Made by a program: the position numbers and the translations under genes | Notes under the pieces: model-generated | What the model saw: the letters and a program-made list of their open reading frames with translations, nothing else | Database searches by the model: none | Told to the model about the DNA's origin: nothing | Source: Roseburia intestinalis L1-82 | GTDB taxonomy: Bacteria; Bacillota; Clostridia; Lachnospirales; Lachnospiraceae | DNA: 64,000 nt | Assembly (NCBI RefSeq): GCF_900537995.1 | Contig: NZ_LR027880.1 | Location: 2,736,001 to 2,800,000, forward strand | Reading direction: 5' to 3' | Shown: positions 1 to 7,885 of the stretch, in pieces | Numbering within the stretch: position 1 is the stretch's first letter | Layout: each line of letters opens with the position of its first letter

Positions 1-413
1 AAAACACTGCTGTCAGCAATAGATGTCATCTGGTTAATATCCGTGTTGATATTATTCAAAGTCTCCGCATAGTTTGTGTTATTGAAATAGTTTACCCGCA
101 GCTTCATAAGATGTGAAAAAGACTGTTCCGAAAGAAAATATTGTATCTTTGCTGAAATATCTACACGTTTCTTTTCCTTGACTATATCTATGAGGGAATT
201 TATAGTGTAGATTACCATAGACACCAAGACCAGCTCTATCAATAATTTCTTATTTCCGCCAATAAAGCCATCGTCCATGATTCGCCTGCTGATCAGCGGA
301 ACGCATAGATTTAACCCGGTAGAAACAAGCAAACAACCGACAATTACAACTATTGTTTTTTTGTATCTGCCTAGTAACAGAAGTAATCTTTTTACAGCCT
401 CTTTGTTATCCAT
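1..413 (-). CDS. ABC transporter (permease/ATPase), N-terminal part only
   Basis: Reading down from an ATG at 413 gives 137 residues with no stop before the window edge. The N-terminus is basic and followed by a hydrophobic stretch (about residues 20-41), then a second hydrophobic stretch (about 56-72) and the amphipathic text typical of an ABC exporter transmembrane domain (FLSEQ, LRVNYFNN). The ATPase domain lies outside the window. The start overlaps the end of the S8 protease gene by 8 bp, so it is translationally coupled and belongs to the RiPP operon. By position it should export, and perhaps trim, the mature Cys-rich peptide. That role is inferred; the exporter type is well supported, the substrate is not. 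Confidence 0.8.
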   Translation of the reverse strand, partial: MDNKEAVKRLLLLLGRYKKTIVVIVGCLLVSTGLNLCVPLISRRIMDDGFIGGNKKLLIELVLVSMVIYTINSLIDIVKEKKRVDISAKIQYFLSEQSFSHLMKLRVNYFNNTNYAETLNNINTDINQMTSIADSSV

Positions 414-1842
414 CTTCTTCCTCCGTCAGTTTCGCTTCTATAATATGATATATTTTCTCAACATCTTTTCTGTCAATCAGTCCAGATATTTTTTTCTCAA
501 TCTTTTCTCCTTCAAAAGAAAACCGGACAATATTTATATCTCCCTCATTGCAAAGACTGATCTGTACATCACAATCAGGATATACTTTCAAATATTTATC
601 CTGTTCTTCCACCGGAATGCACCATATGACCAAATCACTCTGTTTATAAAAAGTCTGGCTCTCTATAAAATTTTTCCAAGCATCAATATCTGATACTGGC
701 TCCGGCATATATTCTAATGCATATAATACACACTCCGGCTCCATTCCTATTGTATATGCGTTATAACCACCATTAGCAAATGCCCTCTTTAGTTCTGTGA
801 GTATATAGAACTTGTCTATTACATCTTCCACTGCCAGTATCACTACCGGAACTTCAAGACCATTTCCCTGATAATGATTATGCTTAATTTGCCGTTGCCT
901 TGTTTCCTTGCTCCAAATGAACCCCTGAACATCTATATTATGAATATCCTCATGACCAAGATATATTAAGTTCTTATTCCTTATATCCAAATTTTCTAAT
1001 TCTGCCATAGAATAAGCTATTACAGTATCTATTTTCCCCTGTATTTCATCATACACCCCTGTAACTGTTTCAAAATAATACTCTGCCCTGCTCATAGTTC
1101 CTCTGCCCGATATATACGCCCTGTAAATCCAGTCCGGCTCATAACTATCCACTGTCATTTCAATATGGCTTTGCTCTTTAGCATATCTCTTTAATTTTAC
1201 TATATCGAGAGTTTTGTCATTGCTTAGTTTATTTGCAATCAATGCACATATATAAGGAGCTGCATAGCTGTTACTCGGTGAAGTTTTGTGTTCCTTATTT
1301 TCTAACATAATTATATGTTCTGAAATTGTAACTGTATCTATCCCTAAATGTATATAATCTTTGGAATAGGATAGAGGACTTTCCACATTTGCAACACCTA
1401 TAACATTAGTAAAACTTGCCGGGAAAGTAAAATATCCTATATTCGATATAGCCGCAACAAATACCAGTCCTTTATATGTATACCTATTAATTAGTTTTTT
1501 TAAAATATCTTTTTCTTTAAAATGTGTAGTCCCCAAACTAAGATTGACAATTTTTATATTATTTTTGCAACACCATTCTAAAGCAGGCTCTAGCTTTTCA
1601 ACCCCACCTGTTCCGTTCTGATTAAGAATGCGAATACTGTTAAACACAGCATCAGGACAATACTTTTCTATTATTATAGCACATATTGTACCATGAAGAA
1701 AATCACTAGCTTTCGACATCGAGCGTTCTTCAATAAAATCATTATTTTCATCCACTTCAAACCGATTTCTAATTTTTTTCCTATCCAATAGCTTTTCATT
1801 TAATCCGCTATCTATTACAGCAATTTGAATTTCAAGACTCAT
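406..1842 (-). CDS. Subtilisin-like (S8) protease of the RiPP operon
   Basis: 478 residues. The first ~200 are a subtilase domain: the Asp in AVIDSGL (about residue 10), the His in LHGTICA (about 50) and the Ser in NSYAAP (about 193) form a recognisable triad. The Ser motif is a divergent form of GTSxAxP. The last ~240 residues are an extra domain that I do not recognise. There is no signal peptide, so it probably acts in the cytoplasm. It lies between an acyl-carrier-related gene and an ABC exporter, where S8 proteins occur in the clostridial CLI_3235-type peptide systems. The likely role is leader removal or processing of the Cys-rich precursor (inferred). An RBS (AGAGGTG) precedes the ATG. 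Confidence 0.8.
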   Translation of the reverse strand: MSLEIQIAVIDSGLNEKLLDRKKIRNRFEVDENNDFIEERSMSKASDFLHGTICAIIIEKYCPDAVFNSIRILNQNGTGGVEKLEPALEWCCKNNIKIVNLSLGTTHFKEKDILKKLINRYTYKGLVFVAAISNIGYFTFPASFTNVIGVANVESPLSYSKDYIHLGIDTVTISEHIIMLENKEHKTSPSNSYAAPYICALIANKLSNDKTLDIVKLKRYAKEQSHIEMTVDSYEPDWIYRAYISGRGTMSRAEYYFETVTGVYDEIQGKIDTVIAYSMAELENLDIRNKNLIYLGHEDIHNIDVQGFIWSKETRQRQIKHNHYQGNGLEVPVVILAVEDVIDKFYILTELKRAFANGGYNAYTIGMEPECVLYALEYMPEPVSDIDAWKNFIESQTFYKQSDLVIWCIPVEEQDKYLKVYPDCDVQISLCNEGDINIVRFSFEGEKIEKKISGLIDRKDVEKIYHIIEAKLTEEEDG

Positions 1843-1965
1843 ACCGCACCTCTACAAATAAAAGGACATAAATCTCAATCAACCTACTTTTTGATAGAAG
1901 ATAAACGCCCTTATTACATACTATTGACTATAAAATAACAGATTCCGTTTTAGTCTTAAAACTCC

Positions 1966-2238
1966 TTAATCATCTTTCTTTTGAAGTACCTCACAAATAA
2001 TGTTTGTGACATTATCTAGTGTATTAAATTTCCCCTCTTGTATATATGAGGACGGAATCTGCAAATTAAATTCTTTCTCAACAGCATACAAATAAGCAAC
2101 TACATCTCCCGGCAATAATCCCATTTTACTACCAAAGAAATTATCAGTGCAATAACTATCCTGAATCTTGCTTTCATCTTTCTGAAATAAATCAAAAAAA
2201 ACTTTTTTGACTTTAGCCCTTATATTTTCAGCATCCAC
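1966..2238 (-). CDS. Acyl-carrier-related peptide maturation protein
   Basis: 90 residues, acidic and helical, of the size of an acyl carrier protein. It resembles the peptide maturation system ACP-related family (TIGR04069, from memory). The place where an ACP carries its phosphopantetheine serine reads around FFGSKMGLLPGDVVAYLYAV; a serine is present, but I cannot confirm a true attachment motif. The next gene upstream ends 18 bp away, so it is in the RiPP operon. It could hold a thioester intermediate or act only as a scaffold or recognition protein. Family assignment is moderate, mechanism unknown. Confidence 0.7.
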   Translation of the reverse strand: MDAENIRAKVKKVFFDLFQKDESKIQDSYCTDNFFGSKMGLLPGDVVAYLYAVEKEFNLQIPSSYIQEGKFNTLDNVTNIICEVLQKKDD

Positions 2239-2255
2239 ATTCTTCTCCTCCCTTC

Positions 2256-3362
2256 TTAACTTACAGTTCCAAAATCACTTTCACTCAGTTTATTTACAAT
2301 ATAACTATACATCTCTAAAGCACTTGTAACGTTCAACGAGTTGTAAATTGGGATTTCAGTATCTCTCTTTAAATCCTCTATCCTTTTATCCACCAAGTCT
2401 GCACCTGTTGTTATAAAAGACAATTTCTTTTCTTCTTTGCTCCTTGCTACATCAAAATGTTTGTTTGCCATGTTAAAGCAATCAACCTGCATATCTAACT
2501 TATATTTTGATGATGTCTGTATCATTTTAAGGAAACCGGAATCATAACCTTCATATGGAACACACATGATAGCTGTATCTGGTCTAACGGCATTTGCAAT
2601 CTCAAAGGCAGTTATGCCAAAATTATTTGTAATTGTTTCATTGAATACCATTGTGGCTCCCGGCACACCAATAATAAAAATATCGGGCTTTTCCTGTAGT
2701 TCAATGCTTTTACAAATTCGATTGAACCATACAATCTTGTCAGCTTCACTCAATTGATTTGCGTACATAAATTCAGGTATTGCATGAAAACCAAATAACT
2801 CACAATATTCTTTTGTTCCAATCTGGCTAACTTTATATCCTTCTTCCTGCAGAAATTTTCTCAGCCCTAATTGCACATCAAATTTATTAGTATTTTCAAT
2901 AACACTGGCTACAAAGACCACTGGAACGGATAATGGTATAATTTCATGCTCAAATAATTTATCTGTATCCATTCTCCGATTTGTAAGAACAACACATTTT
3001 ACGTTCTTTTTTTTACACGTTTCTTCTGCTTCTTTCTTCTGTTGCTGAGAAATATTATATAAAAAAATAACATTTTTCCCACATTCTGCTGCAAGTTTTA
3101 CTTGTGGCATTATAAATGTATCAAAATCACTAGATGACTCACATACTAACAAATCATCAAAATTTATTTCACTTATTTTCTTATCTGAGATAACAATCCC
3201 TGTATTTTCTCCTCCATATGCATATGCAGCATCTTTTCCTTGTAATCCATAACCAATTGGAGACACGCAAGCCACAATTTCATGGTTTAACAACAACTCT
3301 CTATTTCGTACAAGAGAAGCACATTCTGCATTATAAGGGAAAATTATAGCTTTCCTTTTCAT
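2256..3362 (-). CDS. Peptide maturation system protein, TIGR04066-like
   Basis: 368 residues from the ATG at 3362, chosen because AAGGAGATATT precedes it; the open frame extends 13 codons further up without a good RBS. The text beginning KRKAIIFPYNAECASLVRN is characteristic of the TIGR04066 family that accompanies clostridial Cys-rich peptide maturases (from memory). No catalytic motif is obvious. The gene starts 13 bp after the radical SAM maturase gene, which suggests a joint complex. Its exact role is unknown; it may assist substrate handling. Confidence 0.75.
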   Translation of the reverse strand: MKRKAIIFPYNAECASLVRNRELLLNHEIVACVSPIGYGLQGKDAAYAYGGENTGIVISDKKISEINFDDLLVCESSSDFDTFIMPQVKLAAECGKNVIFLYNISQQQKKEAEETCKKKNVKCVVLTNRRMDTDKLFEHEIIPLSVPVVFVASVIENTNKFDVQLGLRKFLQEEGYKVSQIGTKEYCELFGFHAIPEFMYANQLSEADKIVWFNRICKSIELQEKPDIFIIGVPGATMVFNETITNNFGITAFEIANAVRPDTAIMCVPYEGYDSGFLKMIQTSSKYKLDMQVDCFNMANKHFDVARSKEEKKLSFITTGADLVDKRIEDLKRDTEIPIYNSLNVTSALEMYSYIVNKLSESDFGTVS

Positions 3363-3375
3363 AATATCTCCTTCT

Positions 3376-4785
3376 CTAAACAAACAATTTTTCCTTATCA
3401 AAATTACATCCTAAATCTCTCATAACACAATAATCTCTCATCATGTTATCTATGTGACCACGAATTAATGCACAGTTTTGTAACTTTTTTTCAGCAGACA
3501 GTTCTTCCAAATTATCTGCTTGAACTGCACAAGCAGAACAAAACCTAAATGCCCAACATTGCTTGCATTCTTTTTCAGTTAATTTTCCAATATTCAATAA
3601 AGCTCTAGCTTTATCAATATCAAAACCTGTATCTATATGTCCCATTCTTACTGCCTTTGACGCTTCGCTCACTCGTTCACAAGGATATAAGTTTCCTTCT
3701 ACATCAACAAATAGTCTCTGTATACCTGGTACACATGGTCCAGAATGATGATCTCTTTTTATTGTTAAAGAAGATGGCATTTTTGTTTTATCATGTATTT
3801 CCTTCAAACTATGAAAACCATGTGAAACAAGTTTTGATACGCTTCCATTCTCCAATCTTCCTAATTTTTGAAGATACATTTTAAATATTTCATAACTAAA
3901 TTTTTCCCTATACTCTTCATCTGTTGCCACTTCATCCTTACGATAATATTCAGAAATAAGATTTGCCTGTATATAAAAGTCTTTAACTGTTTTATAATCA
4001 GAAAAGAAATTACTAGTACAATCAAAATCTGTAGTCGGATCTATAACAGCATTAATATGTACTCTTTCCATATAATCTGGATACTGTGTTTGTATTTTTT
4101 CAAGAATTTGCATTACTACACTAAATGTACCAGCACCATTTGCAGCAAATACTCTATTTTTATCATGAGCCTGTCGATCTCCATCTAAACTCACCGTTAA
4201 GCTAAACTCATTATCATATAGAAATTTCAAAACTTCATCTGTTATAAGTGTTGTATTTGAAGTTATATTAAACATCAATTCTTTACCTATGCTCTTTTTC
4301 TTTGCATACTTAACACATTCCTTTATCAAATCTAATTCAAGTAATGGTTCTCCACCGTAAAATCCAAGAGAAACCCTATCACGATCTATAGAATGATCAA
4401 AAAGAAAATCAATTGCCTTAAATGCAATTTCCTTACTCATTCTCTTACTACTATGGACACGATTATCATAACTACCAGAATAAGCACAATATTTACAACG
4501 CAAATTGCACCCCTGTGTGACTTGTAACGCAATTGTACCTATACAACGCTCCAAAGAATATTCCAATGTAGAATCCATCGGATGCACCATTTCAAAATCT
4601 GCTCTATCTTTTAAATATCCTCTATCTCTTAATTTTTCTATAGCTGGTGTGATCTCTTTATATCCACTTTGCATATATTTCTCAAGTTCAAAATACAAAT
4701 CCTCTTTAAGATTTATAATTACATTTGTATTTGCATCAAACATATACCTCTTCCCACCAGCAGTAAATGTATGAAAAACCGGCAT
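3376..4785 (-). CDS. ccpM: Radical SAM/SPASM maturase of a Cys-rich peptide (CcpM type)
   Basis: 469 residues. An N-terminal region of about 90 residues, probably a precursor-recognition (RRE-like) fold, precedes the radical SAM domain with the CxxxCxxC cluster in CNLRCKYC (about residues 93-100) and the GGEP motif (FYGGEPLL). The C-terminal third has SPASM-type cysteines (YPCE, ECKQCWAFRFCSACA, NCALIRG). This architecture matches the Cys-rich peptide radical SAM maturase CcpM (TIGR04068). It should use SAM and Fe-S clusters to install crosslinks on the precursor encoded just upstream; the chemistry, possibly Cys thioethers, is inferred. A strong hairpin separates it from the precursor gene and probably sets the peptide-to-enzyme ratio. 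Confidence 0.88.
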   Translation of the reverse strand: MPVFHTFTAGGKRYMFDANTNVIINLKEDLYFELEKYMQSGYKEITPAIEKLRDRGYLKDRADFEMVHPMDSTLEYSLERCIGTIALQVTQGCNLRCKYCAYSGSYDNRVHSSKRMSKEIAFKAIDFLFDHSIDRDRVSLGFYGGEPLLELDLIKECVKYAKKKSIGKELMFNITSNTTLITDEVLKFLYDNEFSLTVSLDGDRQAHDKNRVFAANGAGTFSVVMQILEKIQTQYPDYMERVHINAVIDPTTDFDCTSNFFSDYKTVKDFYIQANLISEYYRKDEVATDEEYREKFSYEIFKMYLQKLGRLENGSVSKLVSHGFHSLKEIHDKTKMPSSLTIKRDHHSGPCVPGIQRLFVDVEGNLYPCERVSEASKAVRMGHIDTGFDIDKARALLNIGKLTEKECKQCWAFRFCSACAVQADNLEELSAEKKLQNCALIRGHIDNMMRDYCVMRDLGCNFDKEKLFV

Positions 4786-4814
4786 ACTATTTCCTCCCTA
4801 ATTATTAAACAGGC

Positions 4815-4843
4815 ATGACAATATGCCCAAAGCATATTGTCAT
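4815..4843 (-). terminator. Hairpin attenuator between RiPP precursor and maturase genes
   Basis: Two perfect 12-base arms (4815-4826 and 4832-4843) separated by 5 bases, followed on the minus strand by a U-rich but imperfect tail (TGTTTAATAATT). It is placed to let most transcripts stop after the abundant precursor while some read into ccpM. Confidence 0.7.
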
Positions 4844-4871
4844 ACCCATCTTCCGCTGCATTGCTATGTTC

Positions 4872-5054
4872 TTACACCATACGAATTGCTACAAAGTCCA
4901 TGTAAAATTGGGTGTATCTAGCCTGAAACAAAGCTGCTGAATTATTTGTCTGTCCAGTGCTACAAGAGCAAGTTCCATAACAACTGCAACTGCAACTGCA
5001 ATATGCCTCCAATGTTTCCTGCATAACATCGCTACGCTTTACCAACTTCTTCAT
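4872..5054 (-). CDS. Cys-rich RiPP precursor peptide (CLI_3235 type)
   Basis: 60 residues with a perfect AAAGGAGGTGAGAAT RBS before the ATG. It starts MKKLVKRSDVMQETLEAY, like the putative bacteriocin precursor family CLI_3235 (TIGR04065). It then has six cysteines at residues 19, 21, 23, 25, 29 and 31, in a CSCSCSC-YGT-CSC pattern, and a 28-residue tail rich in aromatics. The Cys block sits in the middle, so leader removal alone would leave a long follower or a large core. The adjacent radical SAM maturase is the expected modifying enzyme. The product's activity is unknown. Confidence 0.87.
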   Translation of the reverse strand: MKKLVKRSDVMQETLEAYCSCSCSCYGTCSCSTGQTNNSAALFQARYTQFYMDFVAIRMV

Positions 5055-5123
5055 ATTCTCACCTCCTTTCAGCGCATAATATTATATATCGATTATTATA
5101 AGTTGATATAGTCAGTAAAGTCC

Positions 5124-5897
5124 TCAATTATCAATTGTACTTTTTATTATGTTTTCATTAAAAGTATTGGCAATATTTTCATAAGCAGCTATGGCAACCG
5201 CCCTATCTACTTCCGATAATACATTAACAGCCGATATATTATCATTAAAAGCCGCATCTTTTTTACTCTTTTGCATATTAATCTCTTCTATCTGTCTGCG
5301 CTTTTCTGCCGCCTCCTCACTGCGCTCTAAATATTGTCTACGCCGTTTAGCCTTCTCTTCATCTTCAGCTTTCATTTGCGCCTCTATCTTTGCTTTTTTT
5401 TCTGGTGAAACATCTCCACAAACATAATAGTGTGCAGTTCCATCCGGGTGAATAACCATACCATAAGATTGAATCTCAAACCCCCCGACTGCCATCTGCG
5501 CCTTCACAGTTGACTGCGAAGCAAAAAAATCCTGTATCATCTTTTCGTAATAAGCTGCTTTTTTGGGATCATTTGCCATTGTTTCCAAAACATTGGGTGC
5601 AATCACAATATTATTCATCCCATATGTCCCCGTCCCCAATGAATCCATACTCTTTTGATCACTTCCAACATTTTGGATCATTATATTCCCATACTTAGCC
5701 TTTAAATATTCAGTGTAGGTATCTACTTTTGAAACACTATTTTCATTTGGCTTCTGTACTTTCTCTGTATTATCACCCTCTTTAGCAGATAAAATCTTAT
5801 TGAAATCTAAATGATTGGCTTGCCCTGTCGTCTTATTCTGTTGATACCTATAATTCTGATTATAAGCATTAACTGAATTTTCAATGCCTAATCCCAT
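5124..5897 (-). CDS. DUF6033-like protein in the RiPP operon
   Basis: 257 residues, preceded by AAAGGAGTTAAT. It has no signal peptide or membrane segment. The N-terminus is Asn/Gln/Tyr-rich (SVNAYNQNYRYQQNK), the middle contains a compact region ending in HYYVCGD, and residues about 170-215 are a highly charged KK/EE/RR helix. The style matches DUF6033 proteins of Clostridia, a tentative match from memory. It sits between the AgrD-like peptide gene and the RiPP precursor, in the same direction, so it is probably co-expressed. Function unknown. Confidence 0.6.
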   Translation of the reverse strand: MGLGIENSVNAYNQNYRYQQNKTTGQANHLDFNKILSAKEGDNTEKVQKPNENSVSKVDTYTEYLKAKYGNIMIQNVGSDQKSMDSLGTGTYGMNNIVIAPNVLETMANDPKKAAYYEKMIQDFFASQSTVKAQMAVGGFEIQSYGMVIHPDGTAHYYVCGDVSPEKKAKIEAQMKAEDEEKAKRRRQYLERSEEAAEKRRQIEEINMQKSKKDAAFNDNISAVNVLSEVDRAVAIAAYENIANTFNENIIKSTIDN

Positions 5898-5911
5898 ATT
5901 AACTCCTTTCC

Positions 5912-5937
5912 ACGGTTCTTCTGTCAGTCAGAACCGT
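5912..5937 (-). promoter_or_regulatory. Hairpin between the AgrD-like and DUF6033-like genes
   Basis: Eight-base arms ACGGTTCT and AGAACCGT with a 10-base loop. On the minus strand it is followed by the RBS of the DUF6033-like gene and not by a T-run. It therefore looks like an mRNA processing or stability hairpin and not a terminator. Confidence 0.45.
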
Positions 5938-6009
5938 ACCTGCTCTCTCCATCCGAAGCCCAAGCAGTAACCTTTAATTGATTTATTGGAATAACAGCTC
6001 TTTTACATT

Positions 6010-6126
6010 CTATGGCATTTTAGGCTGATAACCAATAAACAAACATGCTGAGTCTGCTTCCTTTTTGGCATTAACATATGCTGCTTTTGCAAGTAATCTC
6101 AGTGCTACATCATTAAGCTTTTTCAT
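6010..6126 (-). CDS. AgrD-like cyclic autoinducer peptide precursor
   Basis: 38 codons, with AAGGAGG eight bases before the ATG. The peptide has a basic, amphipathic N-terminal helix (residues 1-24), then DSACLFIG and the tail YQPKMP. This matches AgrD architecture: a Cys four residues before the end of the core (C28 to G32, able to close a five-residue thiolactone), followed by a Q/E-P-x-x-P tail, as in clostridial AgrD (SACLWFT then HQPEEP). The usual acidic end after the second Pro is missing, so the tail is short. AgrB, needed to cut and cyclise it, is not in the window. It lies at the head of the RiPP operon. A short RiPP or leader peptide is the alternative. Confidence 0.72.
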   Translation of the reverse strand: MKKLNDVALRLLAKAAYVNAKKEADSACLFIGYQPKMP

Positions 6127-6165
6127 ATTTGAAAACCTCCTTATTTTTCTTTTTTATCGGCAAGT

Positions 6166-6222
6166 ATCTTACAACATTTCACCTTTTCTGCACGAAGTAA
6201 GATTTTTTTGCACGAAGTAAGA
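6166..6222 (-). promoter_or_regulatory. Promoter with two 14-bp direct repeats (LytTR/AgrA-like site)
   Basis: On the minus strand TCTTACTTCGTGCA occurs twice (6209-6222 and 6189-6202) with a 20-bp period. A -10 box TAAGAT (6166-6171) follows at 17 bp from the position of a poor -35 (CGTGCA), which is formed by the end of the proximal repeat. A weak -35 overlapped by direct repeats about two helical turns apart is how LytTR regulators such as AgrA activate agr promoters. The predicted start is about 33 nt before the AgrD-like ATG. The link to a LytTR regulator is inferred. Confidence 0.55.
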
Positions 6223-6472
6223 CTTTTTTATTCAAAAAAGCATAAAGTTATTCTTATTATAAAAAACTCATGACCTATATTTCAGCTCAAGAAAACTCAA
6301 CATATACTTCATATTTCATCTATTAAACGACGCATTGTTTCTATATTTTTATTATAAATAACCATATAACCGAACTAAAAGTAAAAAACATTTTCTTGCC
6401 CAAAACAGAAAAGTGGACGATTATTCTTTAACTGTGTAAAAAACAACCATCCACTAAAAACTCTGTCTATTC

Positions 6473-6859
6473 TTATTGTCTTAATTTGAATACCGAAACC
6501 ATACCGCTAAGTGTTGTAGCCTGAGCTGTAAGTTCTTCACTCGTCGCTGATGTTTCCTGTGCCGCAGCCGAATTATTCTGAACAACTTCAGCAATTCTTT
6601 CTGCGGTTACCTCTACCTGTTCCATACTGTCTGCCTGTTCAATGGAAATTTCTTTTATTTTTTTCGCACTGTCTGCAATCGCCTGTATACCATCCACAAC
6701 TTCTCTCAATGAAGTTGAGGCTTTCTCTGCATACATATTTCCATCTCCAACCTCATGAATAGCTGCTTCAATAAGTGCTTTTGAATCCACCGCTGATTTT
6801 GCACTCTGTTCTGCAAGGTTTCTGATCTGATCCGCAACAACAGCAAAACCTTTACCACA
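6473..6859 (-). pseudogene. Methyl-accepting chemotaxis protein, C-terminal fragment
   Basis: About 129 codons of the end of an MCP signalling domain: GKGFAVVADQIRNLAEQS is readable upstream of the first ATG (which would give 105 residues), followed by VVQNNSAAAQETSATSEEL and a short tail. The conserved hairpin tip is therefore just missing. Homology stops at 6859 with an in-frame stop at 6863-6865. The sensor and membrane parts are absent and unrelated DNA follows, so the gene was cut by a rearrangement. Confidence 0.85.
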
Positions 6860-6865
6860 ATGTCA

Positions 6866-7370
6866 AGTGGTAAATTCAAAAAGGTCAAACACCATCAAAG
6901 AAAGCTATCTTTCGTAGTGCTTGCCCTATTTTCACCTTATTTTTATTCATGTTTTCTGTCTTGTATTGTTCGAGCGAGAGAATTGTAATATATTTTGTGA
7001 AGGTGCGAAATGGACTATATGACATTGAAAGTGGGTGCCGAGAAATAGGGCATGACATCTCACATGGTGTGTCGGCGGGCGTATTCCCGGCGCTGTGAAG
7101 ATGGCTGGTGCTTGGCTGATTCCAAAAACTGCGGAGAATCCAACAGATCGGCGCTATAAGCCATTAGGAAAACCTTAATAATCTCATGTAAATCATAGAG
7201 AATGAAAACTTTATATCGGTTATACTTAATCAAATAGAGACTCAAAAAGTCCAGCTAATAAATGTCAATAGATAAATGAAAAATATTTTTCCTCTAAAAA
7301 AGGGTAGACTTTCCCCTTGGTGAAAATATTATTTTTCAAAAAGATATTGATTCGTTGGATTTGCAGTATT
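6866..7370. other. Intergenic stretch without a recognisable gene
   Basis: About 500 bp between a truncated MCP and an IS110 remnant. A 61-codon minus frame (7060-7245) has no convincing RBS and no family I recognise. The junction character and a locally GC-richer patch (about 7040-7150) suggest scrambled insertion-sequence debris, but I cannot name the element. Confidence 0.4.
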
Positions 7371-7590
7371 TTATGCGGCTATGTCGCATTTAGCAGCATT
7401 GTATTGTTTGATGTGCTCCTGTGGCGTAATGATTTCAAAAGACTTGCTATCTCTGAGTATTGCATAGATTATGTTGCGTACTTTATGGGAAACGGCACCC
7501 ATTGCTACAAGCTTTGGTTTTGAACTGCATTTTTTGAGGTAATAATCGCGAAGCACCGGATTCTTGGCAGCTCCTGTACGGGATGTACTG
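7371..7590 (-). pseudogene. IS110-family transposase, C-terminal fragment
   Basis: About 70 residues read as the end of an IS110-type (Transposase_20) protein: SRTGAAKNPVLRDYYLKK, then KLVAMGAVSHKVRNIIYAIL. The N-terminal DEDD catalytic part is absent and the upstream frame is unrelated, so this is a dead remnant marking an old insertion left of the methyltransferase operon. Confidence 0.75.
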
Positions 7591-7744
7591 ATACTTTGTA
7601 AAGTCAGTGTATGAATTACCCGTGCCGTAGATTTAATCGTATCAATAATCTCTAGTGAAAATATATATGCCCTCTTACGAACAATAACAAATTCTCTAGT
7701 GAAACTCAACAGGTACAAGGTAATACTTTACAGAGTGGTTTTAA

Positions 7745-7769
7745 ACTTCGGGACAATCTGCCCCGAAGT
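7745..7769 (+). terminator. Hairpin upstream of the methyltransferase operon
   Basis: Arms ACTTCGGG and CCCGAAGT around a 9-base loop; the last arm is followed by CCAAAGAAAAATG, so there is no plus-strand T-run. It closely resembles the terminator that ends the operon at 12309-12347: both contain CTTCGnG and CTGCCCCGAAGT. Confidence 0.55.
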
Positions 7770-7795
7770 CCAAAGAAAAATGTGTATCGTGCATA

Positions 7796-7824
7796 TTGAA
7801 TCTCTACATAGGAAGTTGTAAAAT
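7796..7824 (+). promoter_or_regulatory. Sigma-A-type promoter of the methyltransferase operon
   Basis: TTGAAT (7796-7801), a 17-bp spacer and TAAAAT (7819-7824) give a near-consensus promoter about 60 bp before the first ATG at 7886. No other good promoter was seen before 11118, so the six genes are probably one transcript. Confidence 0.7.
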
Positions 7825-7885
7825 ACATATATCGACAGCTACTTACTATTTTTTTGTGTATTTTGGGTAATAAGGGGGAATTTTT

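Noticed and set aside
6249..6472. Extra small gene upstream of the AgrD-like peptide
   Set aside because: No frame with a start, RBS and reasonable length was found in this AT-rich stretch.
7060..7245. 61-codon ORF near the IS110 remnant
   Set aside because: No RBS, no family, and it lies in scrambled intergenic DNA.
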